From Opisthorchis felineus (Eukaryota; Platyhelminthes; Trematoda; Opisthorchiida; Opisthorchiidae), in contig SJOL01007141.1 in assembly GCA_004794785.1 (NCBI GenBank), forward strand, positions 1,094,285-1,158,284: a stretch of 64,000 nucleotides of DNA, written 5' to 3'. The notes under the pieces were generated by a model. The model saw only the letters and a program-made list of their open reading frames with translations, was not told the DNA's origin and ran no database searches. Positions 58,484 through 64,000 of this stretch are shown one piece after another. Position numbers and translations under genes: made by a program. Numbering within the stretch: the first letter of the stretch is position 1; every line of letters starts with the position of its first letter.

Positions 58484-58844
58484 TTTCGGAAGCTGAACCG
58501 GTGATCACAACTTTGCATCGCCTAAGGTCGAAATCGGGAGCCTATCGGTGGGCTCGTTTTGTTGCATTTCTAACGAGACGTGACTCTGCACAACTGCTCG
58601 GGTCGAGATCTGATCTGTTAGATTCCTCCTGTTGTGCCAGTCATTCAACTGAAGAGATTCTTATGATGCACCATCACGCTACGACCTGTTCTTCATCGCT
58701 GGGGACTGATTTGTCCTCCCGCAAGAGAAGATGCTCAGGGGATTGCAATTCCACGGCTGGTCTATGTGATGACGGTGAATCCCAGGATACCGTAAAGAAC
58801 ACCACTTGCGAGTTCTGGCTTATCTGTTGTCATCAGTTCGTACA
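58484..58844 (+). CDS. PAS-B carboxy-terminal (PAC) exon with Ser-rich insertion
   Basis: This 361-base exon has acceptor TTGTTCCCCTAG and donor GTAAGT, entered in phase 1 and left in phase 2. It opens with SEAEPVITTLHRLRSKSG followed by AYRWARFVAFLTRR, the PAC segment of a PAS domain. ARNT PAS-B has FRFRSKNREWLWMRTSSF and HIF-alpha has YRMLAKRGGYVWVETQAT at this place. About 75 residues rich in Ser, Cys and acidic residues follow, with HHHATTCSSS and SSRKRRCSGD. The final CEFWLICCHQFV resembles the last beta strand of PAS-B, so the insertion interrupts the strand pair. The gene must continue beyond 58844 in phase 2; the next exon was not identified. Confidence 0.7.
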
Positions 58845-59442
58845 GTAAGTTCCTGCTCATGGTTATCCTCCATAGAAGTAGTGCGTGGAGAACTTGCTTG
58901 GCATGTCTTGCCTTACTTATCTTGTTGCTCGGGCAAATCGTTACCTCCTTTGCATGGCATCAACCCGATATTCACCAGTCTTTGATTGGTATGAAGGTTA
59001 GACCGCACGTTGCCATCTTTTTTTTAGGTAAGCGGTTTTCATTTACCGCCAACTGCATAAATATGTTACTGGTTCGGCTTGAAACGCAGACCAGTGGTGT
59101 TATTCTTGAACACAGTTGTCCTCTCTAACCCTTCATAGCCCTAAGAAAATATTTAAATGGATTGTCTCAGTCGGTGACTTGGGCTTTCTCCATTGTGTTT
59201 AAACCCTGTGTGAGCTTGCCGTTGACACCACATAGAAAATCAAAACCCTCTAGAAACTCGTGCAAATCCTGCTGACAACACTAGTTTGTACTATTTACTA
59301 CCCCCTCACTTCATCTGCGGTCTGAATTATTACTCAAGTCTTCTGCTGGGCTAGTTTCTTTATCAGTGTTTCATTATCTAGCGTATTTACTATGTTTTTC
59401 CTAAAACTGCGCAGTAGATCAAGCGTAGTGAGGATGTTAATT

Positions 59443-59640
59443 AGTGTCCTCAACCAAGTCTTATGGTTCAGAAACCTGATTGCAAGGTGGCAACGGTTGG
59501 CCAAATTTTTTTGGGGTTGGGGTTGGGGGAAGTCGTCACATGTGTTCTATGCACTCATCAAAGTTCCAGAATAGCTCAGTGGGTTACCTAAAGAATCAAA
59601 ATCGTCCCACCGCGATGCAAGCCTGTTTCGATCCATTCAG
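59443..59640. repeat. Diverged copy of the leader-associated repeat
   Basis: GTCCTCAACCAAGTCTTATG GTTCAGAAACCTGATTGCAA GGTGGCAACGG parallels 57779-57832. Then CCAGAATAGCTCAGTGGGTT and CGTCCCACCGCGATGCAAG parallel 57981-58042. The spacing between blocks differs because the second copy is shorter. Same orientation as the first copy. Confidence 0.4.
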
Positions 59641-59719
59641 AGTTGTAGTGGCAACGACCAGCATATCACCGATGTACGCAGGGTTCTCAGTGTTCCGTTC
59701 GTGACGCAGAACTGGTCGG

Positions 59720-60690
59720 CAGTTACCTCATAGAGAGGCTGTTTTTTTTCTGACACTAATAATACTCATACCCAAACTTGTTACTACCAGCTAGTGGAGA
59801 CGAATAGTGTGGATGGTGACATTTCGCTACTTGTGATGGCAGTTATGCGGTGAAAAGCTAACGTTGTAGGGAATCGATTGACGGCTTATGGGTGCGGTTC
59901 ACCCGTGGCGTGTTCATGCATACAGTACCTGCTGCGTAGACGAAGAACCACGGTGCAGACTTCAGTATTGATCGTTGTGCAGCTGAACTATCAATCCCTT
60001 AATGTGTGTACCACCACCGTGCCCGTTACAAATTTGTCCAGTGGGTAGGCTGTTAGTGAAATACCTCACTCCGACTAATCATTAGCCCTCTGCTAAACCA
60101 GCGTCCTTTAGGTGCTTCTGAGTTAATTTAATAGAAACCGCGTACCAAACGTTACTTTCTGTCCTCCTCCTCCTCCTCCTCTTGCTCTCCTCTCACCGTC
60201 GAGTATTGATTCGAAACCGGAACCTACGTCTTACGGAATTAACGGCTTTGCATGTCCAGAATGAGCCAGTTTTACCGTCTTATCAATTTACCCTTTCTCC
60301 TCCGAACCCGTTGCCCGTTGCCCCTGGGTATTTCTTTCGAAACAAGCGTTTGTCCCCCCCCCCATAGACGTCAATAGATCACCTGTTTTTCCTGGCTTTC
60401 CCAACTCCGTTCAGCATGTAACATCCAAACTCTCGGAAGTTATGTAGGCAACCGTTACTGAACATGTGATCAACTTCGGTTGGATACGAAGAGAGCTCAA
60501 ATTGCTTCCTGAAATGTAGTGCGACAATTAACTTATTTCTGGGGAGATGACGTCATTTATCGTTCATACCATAAATCCAGTATTCCTATTTCCATTCCAA
60601 ATACGAAGTCTTAAGCCCTATCTTTGATCCCTATCATTATAAGTGCATTAATTTCCGTAACTGTTCGTAAGGTAAACGTTGAAATAATAA
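59720..60690. other. No supported exon downstream of the PAC exon
   Basis: A (TCC)n run is at about 60162-60181 and ten C residues at 60354-60363. A frame near 60254-60330 (VQNEPVLPSYQFTLSPPNPL) has coding-like residues, but its acceptor and donor do not give a phase that fits the exon ending at 58844, so it is not called. Confidence 0.35.
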
Positions 60691-60876
60691 TAATCATTCA
60701 GCTGTAACACCCTTTCGGTGCCAAACTGTCATGCCACCTGAAAGAAGCGGGAAGGTTTAGACACTGCCAAGTTGCCCAAGTCCATACAGAAGCAGTGGAG
60801 TTGCCGGAATTGGGTTCGACCCACAGGCCTTTTGTTCAGTAAGTTCTTGCATTAACCACTAAGCTCTCTCGAGCTC
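60690..60876 (-). mobile_element. SINE-A, copy 6
   Basis: AATAATAATCATTCAGCTGT AACACCCTTTCGGTGCC, then GCCAAGTTGCCCAAGTCCAT, GAATTGGGTTCGACCCACAG and AACCACTAAGCTCTC. The (AAT)n run on the plus strand forms its 3' tail. The B box is intact (GGTTCGA/TTGGGTTCGACCC context). Confidence 0.72.
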
Positions 60877-61442
60877 AAGAGAGTCTGATAATCAGGCATT
60901 TGCGGGAATGTAGAAACAGCGGAACTACGACATTTAAATATAGCTTTCCCTACTTGCTCTTTACAAAAGCATGAAAACAGATGTCCGTTGAATCGCACCA
61001 TCTTGGGCTTGACCACAATCTTACCGTTTGTTTTAACCACCTAACCAAGACAGAGGTAGCATTCCAAATAAAAAAAATGTCCTCCATTCAGGTATCGGAT
61101 ATCACGAATTCCTTACTATTTCCCAGTGTCATGCTGATGGCATGCAAAGTCCCCTGGATCGTCCAGATCGCTATTTTTATCAACACTGGTCCCCACCATC
61201 TTTTTCATGTTCCCATAACATACACTTTGCTCATCTGGCTTCTGTTTCATGTTCACTCTAGTCAGCTAAGATTTCCTATTTTCGTTTATCTGTGGCGCGC
61301 AGGACCTCGAGCACTTGTTAGACATGTCTAACCTTCAAGTGCCAATTTGGGAACCTTTCTTATATTGGTAATGTGCCTCCCTAAACAATTTCGGCTCTCT
61401 CTTATCTGACAGATTTTGAGTTGACTATGTGGTGTTCTTCAA

Positions 61443-61465
61443 CCCCCCCCCCCCCCCCCCCCCCC
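61443..61465. repeat. Poly-C tract (23)
   Basis: Twenty-three C residues followed directly by GGGG. The longest homopolymer in the window. Confidence 0.95.
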
Positions 61466-61680
61466 GGGGTGGGAGCGGGCTGACCTGGAAACTGCTCACT
61501 AAGCAACCTTGCAATAGATCCTATCCTTAGTATGGCATCACTTTCGGCACTAACAATCTCTCCTCCATCGTAATAAAAAGAATCACATACCATCCTTCAG
61601 TTGGTTCGAATGGACTACTGGTTTGCTCGTATAGACAACACAACTCAATAAAGAGTGGTCAAGCACAATACTACTCAACA

Positions 61681-61765
61681 CCGACACGCTGATGATGTCA
61701 CTCCGATTGGCGACGAAACGTTTGCAACCAAACTGCCCAGCTTAGTGAACAGGATAACAGCCATA
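61681..61765 (+). ncRNA. Hammerhead-ribozyme-like core, best-preserved copy
   Basis: CTGATGA at 61689-61695, then TGTCACTCCGATTGGCGAC and GAAA at 61715-61718, followed by CGTTTGCAACCAAACTGCCC and AGCTTAGTGAACAGG. The order CTGATGA, hairpin, GAAA is the catalytic core of hammerhead RNAs. Stem II here pairs GTC with GAC plus weaker pairs; related arms show perfect GTCACC/GGTGAC. One U separates CTGATGA from the stem. Stem III and a cleavage triplet could not be assigned by eye. No Penelope protein sequence lies immediately beside it. Confidence 0.5.
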
Positions 61766-62490
61766 CCAACATTCTCATCGACAGCAAAAGGGTTAAGTGT
61801 GTGGGGTCACTGTTTTTCATTGTAAATTTTTCCTGGCTACGCTTTATGACATCCAGTCAGCTCTGACGTAGGTGTTGTGTCGGTGAGAACTGTTGGCGTA
61901 CGTTACGTCGTTGTTCCTGAGGTGCACATTGTTTCCAGGCCCACTTGTGACTGCTCGGCTTGCCACACTGATCGATGTCATTTGGGGTTCTCTATAACTC
62001 ATCAAGTAGCAGTGCCAACGAGTACGCCCAGTCTCACTTACTATCTCTTCTGCGCGCCGTCTTGCCTGCGCAACTGTTTGTTATCTCACACCAGCTGAGT
62101 AAACGGCGGCAATCACGTAGGTTGATGTCAGAGTGATGTGGGAATGGAGGTGGTGAAGGCTGCGACCACTCAATGTGACTCGGCTGCTTCAAGTGAACCG
62201 ACACCGCCCGGAGTGATTTGCTTGTGTCTGCCTATGTTCTGCAGTTAACCCAACTATCTCAAGTGTGTCAACTAAAACCGCGATGAGAATGACTGTTGTC
62301 ATTCACTTCAGGAGCACATGCGCACACTTCCTCTGTTTTACCTGCTTCCTTGTGCGTGCACAATCCATTTTATGGACGAAATCAAGTCAAGCAGTCATGA
62401 TAATTAATGGATGTGTGGACAGTAATGTAACTGAATGACCATTCCGAACATAAACCCTTTGAGCGGTTCAATGTAGAGTGCAGGTCCACT
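61765..62490. other. Nothing recognised
   Basis: Between the hammerhead-like arm and the RTE copy. Short frames without known domain, for example at 61877-62098. Confidence 0.35.
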
Positions 62491-64000
62491 TGGAACAACT
62501 GTGTCGGAGCACCAGAACCGCAACTCTGGTGATGCAGAGGCCGCTGCAGCTGGGTATGCTGGAGTGGGTGTTGTATTCAGCAACAGAGCGGAAGCGTATC
62601 TATTAGATTGGATGCACATTAGTTGTTGCCTCTCCGCGGTTTGTTTGGTAACATCTGTGAGAGAATCTAGACGAAGGGAGGTCCATCACCCTCTGTTTAT
62701 TGTGTCTAGTTACGCCCCAAATGACTGTAGCTCTGAATCTGCCAAGGACAGTTGCTATGACGCTCTAGGTGCCCTTCTACAGCAGGATAAAAGCTCAGAT
62801 ATGGTTGTGGTTGCTGGTGATATGAACGCCCAGGTAGGTAGACTAAGCGCTGCTGAGGCCCGATTGGGTGGTCGTCTTGGATTGGACACGAGACGCACGG
62901 ACAACGGAGACCGCTTACTTCAGATATGTGCCGATCACAGATTTTTCCTTTGCAGTACCCATTTCCGGAACAGCGGAAATCGCTTGACAACGTGGTGCCC
63001 ACCAACAAACCAGCCCCGAATCCAAATAGACCACATCGCCGTCAGTTATCGGTGGCGAGGGTCGATCACTGCTTGTCGCTCCTTCTGGAACACCAGCGTG
63101 GACTCCGACTATGCACTTGCACGCTGCTGCCTTTCATTGCGTTTTTCAGGTGTACGCAAAACGCGCACACCTCGCTTAGCCATTGAGAAGCTAGTGGACC
63201 CAGAAGTCAAACGAAACTATCAGAACCAGTTTTACGAATGCCTGTCCGATGGTCCAATGACGGATAAGAACGGCCACTGGGAAAATATATCCAAAGCGCT
63301 ACTTCAAGCCGGAACTTCTGTTTGCGGTACAGCACGGCCAACCTCATCCAAACATTGGATCTCTGATAGGACCGTGTCTTTGCTGGAGGCCCGGCGACAG
63401 CTTCCTCCTGGTCGCAACCACAACACCACCCGACTCATCATCCGATGCCAGGTGAACCTGAGTGTCCGTGCAGACCGAGAATCTTGGTGGACCTGAAAGG
63501 CCGAAGAGATGGAAGATACAAAGAACGCTGGAAGCGTCTGCAAACTGTTCCACTTGATTCGTTCGACTGGTCCTCGGAAGTCTGTTGTCAGCGAAACCAT
63601 CAGGGACCAGAATGGCTCTCCGATATCAAGCAAAGGAGAACTTTTGGACCGGTGGGCACAATACTTCGAACAGCAATTAGTTTGGCCACCTGCTACCTCC
63701 AAGCCAGAATCCTGGCTTTCAACACAAAGGTGAACCGTGAATATGGAGCCGCCTTCAGTCTCAGAAGTGTCCGAGTGTATTTCTCTACTGAAGCGTCATC
63801 GTGCTGCTGGTCCTGACGACCTTCCACCTGCTGTGTTCAAGGGTGGCGGTGGACTTCTCAGCCAGTGCCTGTCTAGCCTGTTTGGGTCTATCTGCGAGAA
63901 AGAGACCGTCCCAGACAACTGGGGTGAATCGATAGTAGTTTCCATTTTCGAAAGAGGGTACTCGCAGTGAATGTAGTAACCACAGAGGTGTTAGTTTGAC
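62490..64000 (+). mobile_element. Young RTE-like copy, 5' truncated and cut by the window end
   Basis: The frame 62501-63496 gives most of the endonuclease: FIVSSYAPNDCSSESAKDSC, VVVAGDMNAQVGRLSA, RTDNGDRLLQICADHRFFLC, TWCPPTNQPRIQIDHIAVSY and RWRGSITACRSFWNT, followed by the linker to ADRESWWT. A TGA at 63494 is followed in the same frame by KAEEMEDTKNAGSVCKLFHL, IRSTGPRK and LDRWAQYFEQQL, a second TGA at 63734, then SEVSECISLLKRHRAAGPDD and WGESIVVSIFERG. The frame then breaks at about 63967. The first part of the endonuclease (FNVRT, SETR) is missing. The usual SDHALV near its end is SDYALA, so the catalytic His is Tyr. The RT palm lies beyond the window. Confidence 0.85.

Noticed and set aside
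60254..60331. Possible downstream exon (VQNEPVLPSYQF frame)
   Set aside because: The available acceptor does not give the phase 2 entry needed after the 58484-58844 exon, and the GTATTT donor is poor.
1..64000. Prokaryotic features such as operons, ribosome binding sites, CRISPR arrays or insertion sequences
   Set aside because: Gene structure, retroelements and SINE promoters are eukaryotic; no bacterial gene organisation is present.

Overview
The window reads as nuclear DNA of a repeat-rich invertebrate with large introns, most likely a digenean trematode (liver-fluke-like flatworm). The case rests on moderate GC, no long open frames except in transposons, canonical GT-AG exons separated by introns of up to about 16 kb, and the mixture of RTE-type non-LTR retrotransposons, Penelope-like elements with GIY-YIG domains and tRNA-derived SINEs. 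The species is not determined; this is inference from the repeat repertoire.

Main result: a host gene on the + strand can be followed from about 21.4 kb to 58.8 kb and probably beyond. Seven exons (21357-21901, 25768-25811, 26220-26330, 27963-28319, 28580-28944, 42203-42309, 58484-58844) each have an AG acceptor and a GT donor, and every successive junction keeps the reading frame (phases 1, 0, 0, 0, 2, 1). Together they encode a class I bHLH-PAS transcription factor (HIF/SIM/trachealess type basic region), a degenerate PAS-A, a long Ser-rich insertion and a PAS-B ending in a recognisable PAC segment. Two further exons (16543-16629 and 48403-48525) are possible but weak. The 5' and 3' ends of the gene are not established.

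Almost everything else recognisable is mobile DNA, much of it inside the gene's introns. RTE-like copies or fragments lie at 6.9-9.6, 17.7, 18.25-20.1, 20.1, 22.8-23.2, 23.25-25.35, 35.8-36.3, 38.8, 44.3-45.2, 46.8-47.2, 56.4-57.7 and 62.5-64.0 kb. The last is cut by the window end. The 18.25-20.1 and 62.5-64.0 kb copies are the youngest and share the same disabling lesions. Two Penelope-like copies lie at 30.2-32.0 and 32.7-34.4 kb. A recurring arm with a hammerhead-ribozyme-like core (CTGATGA, a short hairpin, GAAA) occurs at 29.7, 32.7, 40.8, 41.3, 42.6, 43.3 and 61.7 kb, often as inverted pairs. Two tRNA-derived SINE families and several unclassified repeat families are also present.

The first 16 kb outside the 6.9-9.6 kb RTE copy, and long stretches of the introns, show no gene I can support. 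All transposon copies seen here are broken by stops, frameshifts or truncations.
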